Shown: positions 28,561 through 39,406, counted from the stretch's first letter. The stretch: 64,000 nt of DNA from Vreelandella sulfidaeris (GCA_007182875.1 AP019514.1:3720001-3784000), one strand, 5' to 3'. The notes: generated by a model from the letters alone, not told the origin. Numbers and translations: made by a program.

Positions 28561-29977
28561 ATGGATCGCCAGCAGGTCTTGCACCAATTTATGCAACTTT
28601 ATGCACTCCAACCGGAGCGGCTAAGCAAGCAGGTGCGAATCGAGCAGGCGCTGCGCCAAGCCATTACCCAGCAGTGGCCCAGCGGGCTGCGTTTGCCCTC
28701 TCATCGCATGTTGGCCGAGGCGGTCAATGTCGCTCGTCAAACCCTCGCCCTTGCCATCGGTACGCTGTTGGAAGAGCAACTGCTGAAAACCGCCCACGGC
28801 CAAGGTACCTGGACCAGCAGACCAGTTACCCCTTCCTCGCCCCTGCCCGGCAACGCTGAACTCTCATCCCGCGCCCAGCGGGTGCTGGGTGGCCCCGGTG
28901 CCAGCAAGATTCAAAGCGGCGCGTTCGTGCCCGGCATACCTGATATCGCCCAGTTCCCGATGCGTAAGTGGCGCCAGCTCTACGCAAGCGTAACGGTGCC
29001 GCAAAATGCTCTGCTGCTCTCTTACTCCACTGGCGGCTACGGCCCGCTAAAGCGCGCCATTCGCGATTTTCTAGCGCGCTGGCGCAACCTTGATTGCGAT
29101 ATCGAGCAGATCATCATTACCGACGGCACCCATAACGGCATTGAGCTATGTGCCATGGCGCTGGCGGATGTGGGTGACACCGTTGCCATGGAGTCGCCCT
29201 GTTACTGGGGGGCGCGCAACGTATTTACCGCCGCTGGTTTGAACATTGAAGCGGTGCCGTGGCTGCCAGAGCAGGGCACGACCTTCCGCCTATTGCTGTC
29301 CCGGTGAAGCTTGCCTACCTGACCGGCTCACATCACTACCCACTCAGCGTGCCCACCAGCGCCACCGATAAGCAACGCTTATGCGATGCCTTATCGCCCG
29401 CTTACATTGTCGAGGATGATTACGAGTTCAATCGCGACGACCACCCCTAACCTGCTCTTTACTCCCCAATCAGAGCACCACTTGCTGGTAGGATCGTTTT
29501 CCAAGATGATGTTTCCGGGCCTGCGGCTGGGTTATTTAGTAGTTCCACGCCACTTGGCGGCGCCGATGAACCGTCTGCGCAGCGAGCTTTTCCGCGAAGG
29601 TCGCATGCTGGATCAAGCCGTACTGGCCCAGTTCATTTTTGATGGCGACCTGGACGCCTGGTGCCGGCGCATCCAGCGCGACTATTTAGGGCGCCAGCAG
29701 GTACTGCACGACCAACTGCGCTCGCTACCGCAGGTGCGCAGCGTTTCATCGCCCAGCAGCGCGATCAGCCTTTGCGTTGAGTTTGCGCCGGGCATCAACG
29801 ATGTGGGAATCGCCCAATCACTGCTGAAAGAGCATTTAATCGTGCGACCTTTAAGCCCGGTGTGTGCCAACCGACCCAAGGGTCGGCTTGGTGATGGGCG
29901 TCGGCATGCTGTCAGGGGAAACGCTGGTGCGTGAAGCGCAGCGGCTACGTCGCAGCCTGGAAGCACTGCTGCGTTAG
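28561..29977 (+). CDS. GabR-like MocR-family regulator (three frameshifts)
   Basis: GntR-type winged helix fused to a class I aminotransferase-like domain. The N terminus has QWPSGLRLPSHRMLAEAVNV and ARQTLALAIGTLLEEQLL (HTH); the effector domain has IITDGTHNGIELCAMALAD, ESPCYWGARNVF, YIVEDDYEFN and the PLP lysine in LLVGSFSKMMFPGLRLGYLV. Breaks lie near 29275, 29445 and 29880; the restored end VGLVMGVGMLSGETLVREAQ stops at 29977. About 472 residues. Divergent from the gab genes, it is the obvious GABA/PLP-responsive regulator of that operon. Confidence 0.87.
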
Positions 29978-30078
29978 AAGCGATCAATCGCTCATAGGTG
30001 ATGAAGAAAGCATTTCTCAACATCTTAGACACAAGCTTTCAACGACTTATCCACAAGAGATTATTCACAAGGACTTTT

Positions 30079-30760
30079 ATGCGCTGCCCTGTTAATAGTT
30101 TTACCGTTGCCTCTTCAAATGCGTTCGCTCGCCTACGTCTTTGGGCATCACTGAGTTTTGTGCTGCTTCTCTCTGGCTGCGCTACCTTTGCTCCCTAACC
30201 CGCCCCAGGATCAAACCAATCTTTGCGAGATATTCCGCGAGCAGCCCACTTGGTACGACTACGCTCAGGAATCTGAGCAGAAATGGGGCACGCCGATTGC
30301 GACTCAGATGTCGTTTATTCAACAAGAGTCCTCGTTTCGCAGCCATATCCGCCCGGATCGTAAATACTACCTGGGCTTTATCCCCGGCCCACGCCCTTCA
30401 TCAGCCAAAGGGTATGCCCAGGCACAGGACCCGGTATGGGGCGAATACGAAGCCCAAGCGGGTAGCCTATTTGCACGGCGAACGCATATGAAGCACGCCA
30501 CCGATTTTATCGGCTGGTACAACCGCCGTTCTCAGCAGCAGGCGGGAATATCACTGAGTAATCCTGAACACCTTTATTACGCGTATCACGAAGGCGCTGG
30601 CGGCTACCAACGCGGCACGTATCGGGGCAAACCGCAGGTTTTGAGGGCAGGTCGAGAAGTGGCGGCGCGCGCTAATCGTTACCAGGCCCAACTCAACAGC
30701 TGTGAAGCGGAGTTTCAGTGCCGCAAGTTTTACCAAGTTTGGCCATTTTGCCGTAGTTAA
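30079..30760 (+). CDS. Lipoprotein with lytic transglycosylase (SLT)-like domain (one frameshift)
   Basis: Cell-wall hydrolase-like lipoprotein. The ATG at 30079 (after AAGGA) gives a signal peptide ending in the lipobox LLLSGC; a break near 30197 joins it to NPPQDQTNLCEIFREQPTWY. The SLT-like core shows the catalytic Glu in MSFIQQESSFRSHIRP, and later YYAYHEGAGGYQRGTY. About 227 residues. It lies 10 bp upstream of the TauE/SafE-family gene. Confidence 0.75.
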
Positions 30761-30770
30761 GGGATAAACG

Positions 30771-31511
30771 ATGTCACTATGGATCGGTGTGGCGCTGGTC
30801 AGCGTGGTGTTTTTCACCTCGATGCTTTCCGGCGTATTTGGAATGGCAGGCGGCTTGGTGCTGCTGTGGTTTCTGCTGTTGGTATTTCCCGCCGGTACGG
30901 CAATGGCCGTGCATGGCGTGATACAGCTCACGGCCAATGGATCGCGCGCTTGGCTCTCGCGGCACTATATTGTCTGGCGGATCGTCGCGTTTATGGCGCT
31001 GGGCGTGTTGAGCGCCGCTGGCCTGCTTCTGCTATTCAACTACAGCCCCAATGCCGCCAGCGTCTCGCTGCTGATTGGCCTGCTGCCGATACTGGTGTGG
31101 CTGCCCAAGCGTTGGTTTCATCTCAACGCCAACCGCGCCAGCCATGCGTTTTGCTGCGGCATTGCCTCAGGCGGGTTAACCATTGCCGCCGGGGTTTCCG
31201 GGCCGCTGATTGATATTTTCTTTGTGCGATCACGCATGGATCGCCGCCAAGTCGTCGCGACCAAGGCGATGATTCAGGTAGTGGCTCACAGCATTAAAAT
31301 CATCTTCTACCTGGGTGCTGCCATGGCACTTAGCGCGGGCGAATGGGGTATCGTATTGCTAGCCGCACCGTTTGCCATGCTCGGCACGCAAGCGGGGAAC
31401 CGCATTTTACACCGCCTCACCGATGCCAATTTCCGCATCTGGACACGCTGGATCGTGACTGGCATTGGCATTTTCTACTTTCTGCAAGGGTTATTCCTGC
31501 TCACCCGCTAG
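30771..31511 (+). CDS. TauE/SafE-family membrane exporter
   Basis: Intact 246-residue membrane protein of the TauE/SafE (DUF81) family with about eight helices. The family starts with a repeat-type FGMAGGLVLLWFLLL and later has ASGGLTIAAGVSGPLIDIFF, here both visible. Members carry sulfite, sulfoacetate or other organic anions across the inner membrane. No sulfonate gene is adjacent, so the substrate is unknown. It closely follows the transglycosylase gene. Confidence 0.8.
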   Translation: MSLWIGVALVSVVFFTSMLSGVFGMAGGLVLLWFLLLVFPAGTAMAVHGVIQLTANGSRAWLSRHYIVWRIVAFMALGVLSAAGLLLLFNYSPNAASVSLLIGLLPILVWLPKRWFHLNANRASHAFCCGIASGGLTIAAGVSGPLIDIFFVRSRMDRRQVVATKAMIQVVAHSIKIIFYLGAAMALSAGEWGIVLLAAPFAMLGTQAGNRILHRLTDANFRIWTRWIVTGIGIFYFLQGLFLLTR

Positions 31512-31580
31512 CGTTGAGGGCGATAAAAGCGGGCTTGCCGTTGATGCCTATACTGACCATAGCCATCAACGGAGGTCGCT

Positions 31581-32767
31581 ATGGATTATCATCACTACCG
31601 CACAGCCCTGACTGAAACACTTGCCCAGAGTGAAGTACCCTTTCCCGCTGCCGAATACCAACTGCGCCTGGACAAGGTGCGTCAGGCAATGGCCGAGCAA
31701 GGGTTAGAGGCGCTGATGCTCACCGATCCTGCGGATATTAACTACCTCACTGGCTACCACACCTTTGAAGTCTCAGTTCATGCCTGTTTAGTCTGCACGC
31801 AAGAGAAACTAGTGCTGCAAGTTGCCTCCATTGAAACCGGTGCGGCGGTGGTCACTGCTCGGGTCGATGAGATTATCGGCTACCGCTGGGAAAGCCTGGA
31901 TGAAATCATCACCCCGCTGGCGGATCTGCTTACCTCCTGCCAGCACATCGGTATAGATGGCTGGAGCAGCGGGCTGCGCTTTGGGGTAATCGATGCGCTG
32001 ATGCAGGCCATTGGTCGCGAACGCTTCAGCGAAGCAGGCGCGCTAATCGACGCCATTCGAATTGTGAAAAGCCCTGCTGAACTAGAGATGCTGCAAGAGA
32101 GTGCCCGTATCACGGCACTCGGTTTAGAGACGGCGATTCAGGGCATTCGCCCGGGCATGACCGATAACGATATTGCGGCTATTGGCGCTAAAGCGCTGTT
32201 GGAAAACGGCAGCGAGTTTATGAGCCTGCAGCCGATCGTGACCAGTGGGCATCGCATTGGCGTGATACACGTCAATCATAAACGGCGCGTGATTCAACCT
32301 AACGAGCCAGTGTTCTTAGAGTTTGGCGCCGCTTACCAGCGCTATACAGCCCCATGATGCGTACCGCAGTAACGGGCGCACCCAACTCGGCTCTATCATC
32401 CACCCGCGACCTTTGTCGTTCAATATTCGAGGCGCTGTGCGACACCATGCGGCCCGGCAATAGTTTTGATGCTGCTGCCCAAGCGGCTGATGCCCTACCT
32501 CGCTCCGCAGCGCGACCAGTACTTTTCTCGGGTGTATTTGGTTACGCCGTAGGCGCGCAGTTCCCACCTAGCTGGGTGGAAGGCACTGGCTTTATCGCCA
32601 AAGGCCAGTCGCGCACGTTTGAAGCGAATATGGTATTTCATTTACCGCTCTGCCTTCGTGTGCCCGGCCAGTGGGGCGTCGGCATCAGCGATACCGTCGT
32701 GATGACCGAGCAGGGAGCCAAGCCGCTAACCAATAACGACTGGCAGCTGTTTGAGGCGCGCTCATAG
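31581..32767 (+). CDS. M24-family metallopeptidase (Xaa-Pro aminopeptidase / creatinase fold; frameshifted)
   Basis: Pita-bread-fold protein: an N-terminal creatinase-like domain (MLTDPADINYLTGYHTFEVS) and a C-terminal catalytic domain (GIRPGMTDNDIAAIGAKALL, PIVTSGHRIGVIHVNHKRRV, then MVFHLPLCLRVPGQWGVGIS). A break near 32345 splits it; about 395 residues joined. The ATG at 31581 follows GGAGG. Ectoine hydrolase DoeA of halophiles belongs to this fold and is of similar length, but its usual partner DoeB is not next to it, so I do not assign that name. Peptidase or amidohydrolase activity is both possible. Confidence 0.75.
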
Positions 32768-32912
32768 CTCTTCCCATCGCTTTTCCCATAGCCCCTGCAT
32801 TGACACGTTCATAAAGTAACGCTATCGTCAGCACAGATGCAAATGAGAAACACTCTCCTTTTATCCATCAAGCAGCGTTTCAATAAGCAGTCCGTCGTGA
32901 GGGATCAGTGGG

Positions 32913-33284
32913 ATGACTAGCGAGCAGCGGCAACTTCGCCAAACAGTCATGTTTTTACGTACCTCTTTTGAAGCGGTTCAGCACTCGATTGCTGGCCGCC
33001 TGGAAGACCCGCTGCCCTGCTGGATGGATACCAGCATGCTCTCGATGCTTTCCCGCGAGCTGACCCGCTGCTGCCAGCAAGCGAAGCCGCTGTTTGCGCC
33101 CGCGGTGGTCGAGCAACTCTTTATCGCCTCGCAGCAGTGCGACTTGCTGCTAAAGCAGTGCCCCGGCGTACTGAACAGCGCAGTCTGCTATCGCCAGTTG
33201 GGTGCCATTATGTTGCCGCTTTCAAGCGCCCTGCAGCAGATCGACACGCCCGCCAAACGGCGTTGGCCTTGGCAGAAGCTGTAA
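32913..33284 (+). CDS. Conserved hypothetical protein
   Basis: Intact 123-residue protein, probably helical and cytoplasmic (MTSEQRQLRQTVMFLRTSFE, later LFIASQQCDLLLKQCPGVLN), with six cysteines and a basic Trp-rich end (KRRWPWQKL). No family recognised. The GTG/ATG region follows GTGGG only weakly. It is followed directly by a strong terminator at 33309, showing a transcript ends here. Confidence 0.6.
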   Translation: MTSEQRQLRQTVMFLRTSFEAVQHSIAGRLEDPLPCWMDTSMLSMLSRELTRCCQQAKPLFAPAVVEQLFIASQQCDLLLKQCPGVLNSAVCYRQLGAIMLPLSSALQQIDTPAKRRWPWQKL

Positions 33285-33308
33285 TAAACAACCCAAAGCT
33301 GCCCCTAA

Positions 33309-33337
33309 CCCCGCCTATTTGATTGGCGGGGTTTTGT
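33309..33337 (+). terminator. Rho-independent terminator
   Basis: CCCCGCC / GGCGGGG stem with a 9-nt loop, followed by GTTTTGTTT, just after the small hypothetical gene. Confidence 0.85.
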
Positions 33338-33453
33338 TTGCCCCTAACGTCCCCATCTACTGAGGCATAGCATCGTCGTTGGCGCTTACTAGTAAACTGG
33401 TCTATTCTGTTTGCCACGATGATACCCACTGCTTCAAAAGGAGTTTTTACTTT

Positions 33454-34571
33454 ATGGCGTATGAAACGCTGTTTACCCCAACCCAGTTGGGCAGCCTCTC
33501 CATCCCTAACCGCGTCATCATGGCCCCGCTGACCCGCTCGCGTACCCCTGATAGCGTGCCGGGCAAGATGCAGGAAGCCTACTACGGGCAGCGTGCTGGC
33601 GCTGGGCTGATCATCAGCGAAGCCACCAATATCTCTCCCACTGCCCGTGGCTATGTGTATACACCCGGTATTTGGACGGATGAGCAGGAAACAGGCTGGA
33701 AGGGGTTGTTGATGCAGTACACGCCAAAGGTGGCCGTATTGCCCTGCAACTGTGGCACGTTGGGCGAGTTTCTCACGAAATGGTTCAACCTGACGGCCAA
33801 CAGCCGGTAGCACCGAGTGCCTTGAAAGGCGAAGGCGCGCAGTGTTTTGTCGAGTTTGAAGATGGCACCGCTGGCCAGCACCCCACCAGCACACCGCGTG
33901 CGCTGGAAACCGATGAAATCCCCGGTATCGTTGAGGACTATCGCCAAGCAGCCGAGCGTGCCAAACGCGCGGGCTTCGATATGGTCGAAGTCCACGCAGC
34001 GAACGCTTACCTGCTCAACCAGTTCCTGGCGACCGGCACCAACAAACGTACCGACCAGTATGGCGGCTCGCTGGAAAACCGTGCCCGCTTCCCGCTGGAA
34101 GTGGTGGATGCGGTAATTGACGTTTACGGCGCTGACCGCGTCGGTATCCGCATGACACCGTTTATCGAGCTGTTTGGGTTAACCGACGACGAGCCGGAAG
34201 CGATGGCGCTCTACATGGCCGATCAGCTTTCCAAGCGTGGGCTGGCCTATCTGCACCTGAACGAGCCCAACTGGGCGGGCGGCGATATCACTTTCCCTGC
34301 GGGTTTCCGCGAGAAGATGCGCGAACGTTTTAGTGGCAGCCTGATCTATTGCGGCAACTACGACGCCGAGCATGCCGAGAAACGCATCAGCGAAAACACC
34401 ACCGATGCCGTGGCTTTCGGTCGCCCCTACATCGCTAACCCAGATCTGCCAGAGCGCTTCCGTGTTAACGCATCGCTCACTGAGCCGAACCATGAAACGT
34501 TCTATGGCGGTAATGAGAAGGGCTACACCGATTATCCGTTTATGGATAATGGTTATGATCGTATGAGCTAA
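33454..34571 (+). CDS. Old Yellow Enzyme-type alkene reductase (NemA-like; frameshifted)
   Basis: FMN-dependent ene reductase of the N-ethylmaleimide reductase group. Start at the ATG at 33454 after AAAAGGAG: MAYETLFTPTQLGSLSIPNR then VIMAPLTRSRTPDSVP. Later DMVEVHAANAYLLNQFL, TDQYGGSLENRARFPLEVVD and AFGRPYIANPDLPERF are family motifs. The His-x-x-Asn substrate pair appears here as HAAN, as in the family. Breaks near 33707 and 33775 affect the stretch that should read LQLWHVGRVSH. About 372 residues. Physiological substrate unknown; typically electrophilic alkenes. Confidence 0.87.
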
Positions 34572-34610
34572 TACAGCATATGTTTAGCTGACAGCTGAAT
34601 TATTTTGGCT

Positions 34611-34638
34611 AAAAAGCATCACTTCGGTGATGCTTTTT
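34611..34638. terminator. Rho-independent terminator after the OYE gene
   Basis: Perfect 12-bp stem AAAAAGCATCAC / GTGATGCTTTTT with a TTCG tetraloop, followed by AA; the symmetric A and T tracts allow termination from both sides. Confidence 0.9.
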
Positions 34639-34901
34639 AATGCCTAATAGTGAGTTAGCACCAATAAACGGTTGATTCTTTCGTTTTAAAAATAGGCGAT
34701 GGGTGCTAAATTAACTTTTGGTGCTAGTGGTTTCCATATTAGTAGTGAGCGCTACCGCCAGCACCGGTGCCCGTTTTCGGCCTGATGGTTGACGGTGCGC
34801 CTTACTAACTCGGGGTGTTACTTGCGTTAACCCTTAACCCACTATTCATCGGTTAAAGAGCGTTTAATTTCTCATTAAAACAACAAAGGGTTTTTGAGAA
34901 T
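34639..34901. other. Intergenic region, no gene recognised
   Basis: About 260 bp, AT-rich at both ends with a GC-richer middle. It should contain the promoter of the following membrane-anchored gene. No clear operator or RNA structure seen. Confidence 0.4.
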
Positions 34902-35493
34902 ATGGATCGTACGACCACCATCATATTACTCTCCTTCGTATCGCTGGTATTGGGCGCTCTCGCGATAGCAATATTTATTTATGTCATTGTTCCCTGGCGT
35001 CGACGACGTCGGGCAGCGAAAGAGGCCGCCGCTAACTCAGTCACTTTTCAAACCGAGAGCTCGCCGGAGCAACCTGAATCCACCACTCCCGCGAAGCGCA
35101 ATAGCAGTATAAAGCAGCACTCTCTTTTATTATTTTCGATCAGCCTAGTGAACGGTCAGACGAGCGCCTAACCGAATGGTTGCGAGAAAAAGGCGCCCGT
35201 TACGATTCAATCAAAAGATATTTTTGATTGACGGGCAGCAACCCGCCAACCCAATTACCATTACCAACGCTTTTCCACCCGGCGAAATGCCCGACCTACT
35301 CCGTGGTGAAACGCATGCCCCCATTAAAGGCATTAGCCTGTTAGTAAAGCCGCCTCTGCACAAGCGGCGCAATCAACAAATGTACGTCTACGTAGAACTC
35401 GCCAAGGAAATGCAGACGCACTTTAGCGGTGCCATGCTTAATGCGGAGCGCGAACCCACAACCGATGACACCTTTGAGCGCATTATTGGCTAG
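34902..35493 (+). CDS. N-terminally membrane-anchored protein, possibly with ZipA-like C-terminal domain (two frameshifts)
   Basis: Starts at the ATG at 34902 with one membrane helix ([20 protein letters not shown]) followed by a basic stop-transfer [10 protein letters not shown] and a low-complexity Ser/Pro/Thr linker. After breaks near 35137 and 35222 the soluble part reads [40 protein letters not shown], then [20 protein letters not shown] and [16 protein letters not shown]. The layout (anchor, basic patch, linker, globular end) and the last block recall ZipA, the FtsZ tether, but the match is weak and I cannot run a profile search. About 197 residues. Confidence 0.5.
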
Positions 35494-35507
35494 CGTCGCT
35501 TTTCTGG

Positions 35508-37092
35508 TTACACGACCCCTGGCTGCGCAGGTAGTCATCGTAGCTACCGCTGAAGTCGACAATGCCTTCCGGTTGCATATCAATAATGCGCGTGGCCAGC
35601 GATGAAACGAACTCGCGGTCGTGGCTAACAAACAGCAGCGTACCGGGGTAATTCTCAAGGGCCAGATTCAACGCCTCAATCGACTCCATGTCCAGGTGGT
35701 TGGTCGGCTCATCCATCAGCATCACGTTGGGTTGAGTGAGGATTAACTTACCGAACAGCATGCGTCCCTGCTCGCCACCGGAAATCACCTTCACCGATTT
35801 ACCGATATCATCACTGGAAAACAGCATCCGTCCCAGCGCGCCGCGCACTACCTGCTCACCGCCGGTGGTCCAGCTCGACATCCACTCAAACAGCGTGGCA
35901 TCGACGGCAAAGTCATCGCTGTGATCTTGGGCAAAACGCCTACTTCAGCGGCTTCGGTCCACTTCACTTCACCCGCATCCGGGTGCAACTCGCCTGCCAG
36001 GGTTTTAAGCAGCGTGGTTTTGCCAATGCCGTTGGGGCCGATAATGGCGATGCGCTCACCAGCTTCAACAGTCATGGATAAGCGCTTAAACAGCGGTTCA
36101 CCGTCATAGCCTTTGGTAATGGCATCCACATTGACGGCATTACGGTGAATCTTTTCGCCTGATCAAAACGGATAAAAGGGACTGACCCGGCTGGAGGGCT
36201 TAATATCTTCCAGCTTGATTTTGTCGATTTGGCGCGCCCGCGAAGTAGCCTGTTTGGCTTTAGAGGCGTTGGCAGAGAAGCGGCTCACGAACTGCTGCAG
36301 CTCGGCGATCTGAGCCTTTTTCTTGGCGTTATCCGAGTGCTGACGCTCCCGCGCAGCGGTGGCGGCGGTCATGTAGTCATCGTAATTACCGGGGAATAGG
36401 GTAATTTCGCCGTAATCCAGATCCGCCATATGCGTACAGACGCTGTTCAGGAAGTGGCGGTCGTGAGAGATGATGATCATGGTGCTGCTGCGCGCTTTCA
36501 GAATATCTTCCAGCCAGCGGATAGTGTTGATATCCAGGTGGTTGGTCGGCTCATCCAGCAGCAGTACATCGGGGTCGGAGAACAGCGCCTGAGCCAGCAG
36601 TACCCGCAGCTTCCAACCGGGCGAGACTTCGCTCATGGGACCGGTGTGTTGCTCGATGGGAATGCCCAAGCCTAGCAGCAGTTCGCCCGCACGGGACTCT
36701 GCTGTATAGCCATCAAGCTCGGCAAAGCGCACTTCCAGATCGGCAACGGCCATGCCGTCCTCTTCGCTCATCTCTGCCAGCGAGTAAATACGCTCGCGCT
36801 CGGCGGCGACCGACCACAGCTCGACATTGCCCATAATAACGGTGTCGATCACCCGCTCATCTTCAAACGCAAACTGATCCTGGCGTAGCTTACCCAGTCG
36901 TGTACTGCTATCCAGCATCACCTGGCCGGAGGAGGGCTCCAAATCACCACCGAGAATTTTCATAAAGGTGGATTTGCCGCAGCCGTTCGCGCCAATCAGG
37001 CCGTAGCGATTGCCGTTATTGAATTTAACGGAGACATTTTCAAACAGGGGCTTGGCCCCAAACTGCATGGTGATATTGGCGGTTGCGATCAC
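35508..37092 (-). CDS. ABC-F family ATPase, YbiT-like (three frameshifts)
   Basis: Soluble ABC-F protein with two nucleotide-binding domains and no membrane helices; members act on the ribosome. First domain: Walker [10 protein letters not shown], a degenerate signature EVSPGWKLR, Walker [18 protein letters not shown]. Second: [29 protein letters not shown] and [17 protein letters not shown]. Breaks lie near 36165, 35930 and 35512; the end is probably RSQGVV at 35508. About 528 residues, the length of YbiT. It converges on the membrane-anchored gene. Confidence 0.88.
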
Positions 37093-37188
37093 AAAAGGAG
37101 CCCGGTTAGCGTGTCATTGACAGTAATAGAAAGGCTCGCGATTCTACGCGCTATTGAACGGGTATTCACCCATCAGACTTTCGTCATA

Positions 37189-38042
37189 TCAGGCGATTGC
37201 TGGGATATCGAGTAGAAAGCGTTGATCATCAAGCGCTTGGCGTAAACGAGTCGCAAGAATATCGACGATACCCGAATGTTCGCCCACCAGCTTGGTCGTG
37301 GTAACAGAAAGCCCTGGATGCTGCTGTTCAGCCGCCGCGCATATTTCAGCGATATCGCCACCTTCACCCGCATGGCGCCCCGGCGACAGAAACAGCATTG
37401 CCAGGATGACCGGCCCTGGGTTGAATTCGGGAAGCGCTAGCAGATTCTCGAGTAATGGCTCGTTAAAACGGTACTCATCGCCCTCGCGACGCTCCATGGA
37501 GGCAGCGGCAACACACGCTACGTCGTCGGCTAGTAACACGCTAAGCTGCCCAGCGAGACGGTTGCGCACGGCGGTAACGTCAGGGATTGGGCTGCCGTGA
37601 TCGACCAGCGCTACATGCGGCTTAGCACCAGCCCGAAGCTGCTCGCGCACGTTGTCGGCCAGCAGATGAGCTAGACGCAGGTCGTTATCACCCAACTCAT
37701 CCACCAAGGGCTGGGCTACACGCACCTTTACGTGGGGAAAGCGCTCCTGCATCGTGGCCATGCGTTCAGGCAGGTAGCCGGTCAAGGCCTTACTGGGGCC
37801 GAAAAAGAACGGCAGCACAATGATCTCCGTTGCCCCTTGTTCGGCACTGCGTTCAGCGGCGGGGCCAAGCGTAGTGGCGGGAATGCCATCCACCTCGTCC
37901 GCGGGAATCTTATTGAGTGCAGCAACGAGGCGGCCTGAACGGTTTCGCCTATTTGCTCGCTAAGCGAAGCGGCCACGCGACGCAAATTAAGCGTTGCTTG
38001 CGGGCGTAGCGAACCGTTATCGACCAGAAAAATCGCGCGCAT
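37189..38042 (-). CDS. CbiX/SirB-like sirohydrochlorin chelatase family protein (one frameshift)
   Basis: Class II chelatase-fold protein (CbiX family), made of two similar halves. The first holds MRAIFLVDNGSLRPQATLNL and ATEIIVLPFFFGPSKALTGY; the second VALVDHGSPIPDVTAVRNRL and PVILAMLFLSPGRHAGEGGD, where His residues could bind metal or tetrapyrrole. In classical CbiX the first motif is HGSR; here the first half has NGSLR instead, so its first His is missing. A break near 37912 splits the first half. About 284 residues. Role in siroheme or cobalamin synthesis is possible but not shown by neighbours. Confidence 0.75.
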
Positions 38043-38129
38043 GGCTACCTCCGGTAGTTTTCAATGTTGTCAGGTAAGTGAGCAACCATCGCATGTTAAG
38101 ATGATTGTATTACAAAGTCGTTGTTCACC

Positions 38130-38178
38130 ATGTTACTTGAAAGATGCCCCTTGAAAATGTTGCTTGATAACGATGCTT
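38130..38178 (+). repeat. Degenerate ATG-x-CTTGA tandem repeat at the chaC start
   Basis: Four consecutive units beginning with ATG and containing CTTGA: ATGTTACTTGAAAG, ATGCCCCTTGAAA, ATGTTGCTTGATAACG and ATGCTTGATACC. The last is the chaC start region, so several alternative ATG or TTG starts are created. Confidence 0.6.
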
Positions 38179-38745
38179 GATACCACCGCGCTTAACCAGC
38201 AAAGAAACTTCTTCGATGGCCATGCAGATATATGGCTATTCGGCTATGGATCGCTGATTTGGAAGGCTGACTTCGCCTACTTAGAGCGTCGCCCAGCCTA
38301 TATTCAAGGTTGGGAACGGCGTTTCTGGCAAGGCTCCCATGACCATCGCGGCACACTTGAATCGCCTGGGCGGGTAGCAACGCTGATCCGCGCCAAGGAT
38401 TCGATTTGCCATGGTATGGCTTACCGTATTACGCCAGAAGTGCTTGCGCCGTTGGATGTACGCGAGAAGAACGGCTATTTGCGAGAAAAAGTATTGCTGA
38501 CGTTTCTTGCGGAGAATGGCGAAGCAGCCAAACAGAGCGAAGGGCTGATTTATCTGGCCAGCGAAGACAACCCGGCCTTTCTTGGCGAGGCGCCACTTAC
38601 CGAAATCGCCCAGCAAATTGCCAACGCACATGGCCCAAGCGGTCCCAATAAAGAGTACTTACTCAACCTTGCGACGGCACTACGGGAACTAGGCGCGACA
38701 GACGACCATATCTTTGACCTGGAACTACAGTTGAGTCGTATCTAA
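38164..38745 (+). CDS. ChaC-like gamma-glutamylcyclotransferase
   Basis: Intact frame of up to 193 residues. ChaC proteins break glutathione into 5-oxoproline and Cys-Gly. The glutathione/gamma-glutamyl loop WLFGYGSLIWK is clear near the start, followed by RRFWQGSHDHRGTLESPGRV and a basic middle, and the catalytic Glu is likely in DVREKNGYLREKV. The track start is TTG at 38164, but ATG at 38173 (MLDTTALNQQ) is at least as likely. It diverges from the CbiX-like gene. Confidence 0.88.
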   Translation: MITMLDTTALNQQRNFFDGHADIWLFGYGSLIWKADFAYLERRPAYIQGWERRFWQGSHDHRGTLESPGRVATLIRAKDSICHGMAYRITPEVLAPLDVREKNGYLREKVLLTFLAENGEAAKQSEGLIYLASEDNPAFLGEAPLTEIAQQIANAHGPSGPNKEYLLNLATALRELGATDDHIFDLELQLSRI

Positions 38746-38747
38746 CT

Positions 38748-39272
38748 TCACCAGTAGCGTGGATAACGTCGATGCCGGGCAAGATTATTCACCAGTATGG
38801 CAATTATGAGCATCACTATACTGCCCATACCGATCGGCAAAGAGGATACCACCACCCCACCTGGTGAACGCTGGCACCGCCGCCTACCGCAATGAGTGCA
38901 GCCGCAGCTCCCGGAGGGTGAACTGTGTGGGTCAACTGCATCAGCAGTATCGACAGCGATACAGCCAACGACATCGAGAGTGGTGTCGCTCCCAGCCATT
39001 GGTAGCAAGCAACGCCAGTAGCTGCCGAAAGCACACTGCCAAACAACACGTGACTGGGCTGGGCAAAGGACTTTCCGGTGCGGCATAGATGAGAACTGAC
39101 GTTGCCCCGAACGACCCAACGATAAGCAACTGATGCGACAGCCACGCCGAGCTTAACCAGCAAATAACCGCCATTCCAGTAAAGGCGCCTACCCATGACC
39201 AAAAGCATCCTGCCAGCCTACCCGGGCGCGCTTAATTGGCTGCCCGCGCATCTTTCCAAGGTAAGTTTTCAT
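38748..39272 (-). CDS. HPP-family integral membrane protein (frameshifted)
   Basis: Four-helix membrane protein with the signature HPP motif (QLTHTVHPPGAAAALIAVGG). From the ATG at 39272 it reads MKTYLGKMRGQPIKRARVGW, then in shifted frames FTGMAVICWLSSAWLSHQLL, SFGATSVLIYAAPES and the final helix GMGSIVMLIIAILVNNLARH. Breaks lie near 39195, 39080, 38880 and 38835. About 175 residues. Some HPP proteins act in nitrite transport; no nitrogen gene is adjacent here. It ends 2 bp from the chaC stop on the opposite strand. Confidence 0.8.
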
Positions 39273-39406
39273 TGCATTCGCTTTGCACAAAATAAGTGCA
39301 AATGATGACAAAATGCACCAAATAAGCAAATGACAATCTGTCATACCCGTGTTGAAGCTAACTCAAGGTCACTAGCTCAAGAAAGAACAAGCCACTGCTT
39401 ACATCA

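Noticed and set aside
31581..32767. Ectoine hydrolase doeA
   Set aside because: Same fold and a plausible length, but no doeB or ectoine gene adjacent and diagnostic residues cannot be judged across the frameshift.
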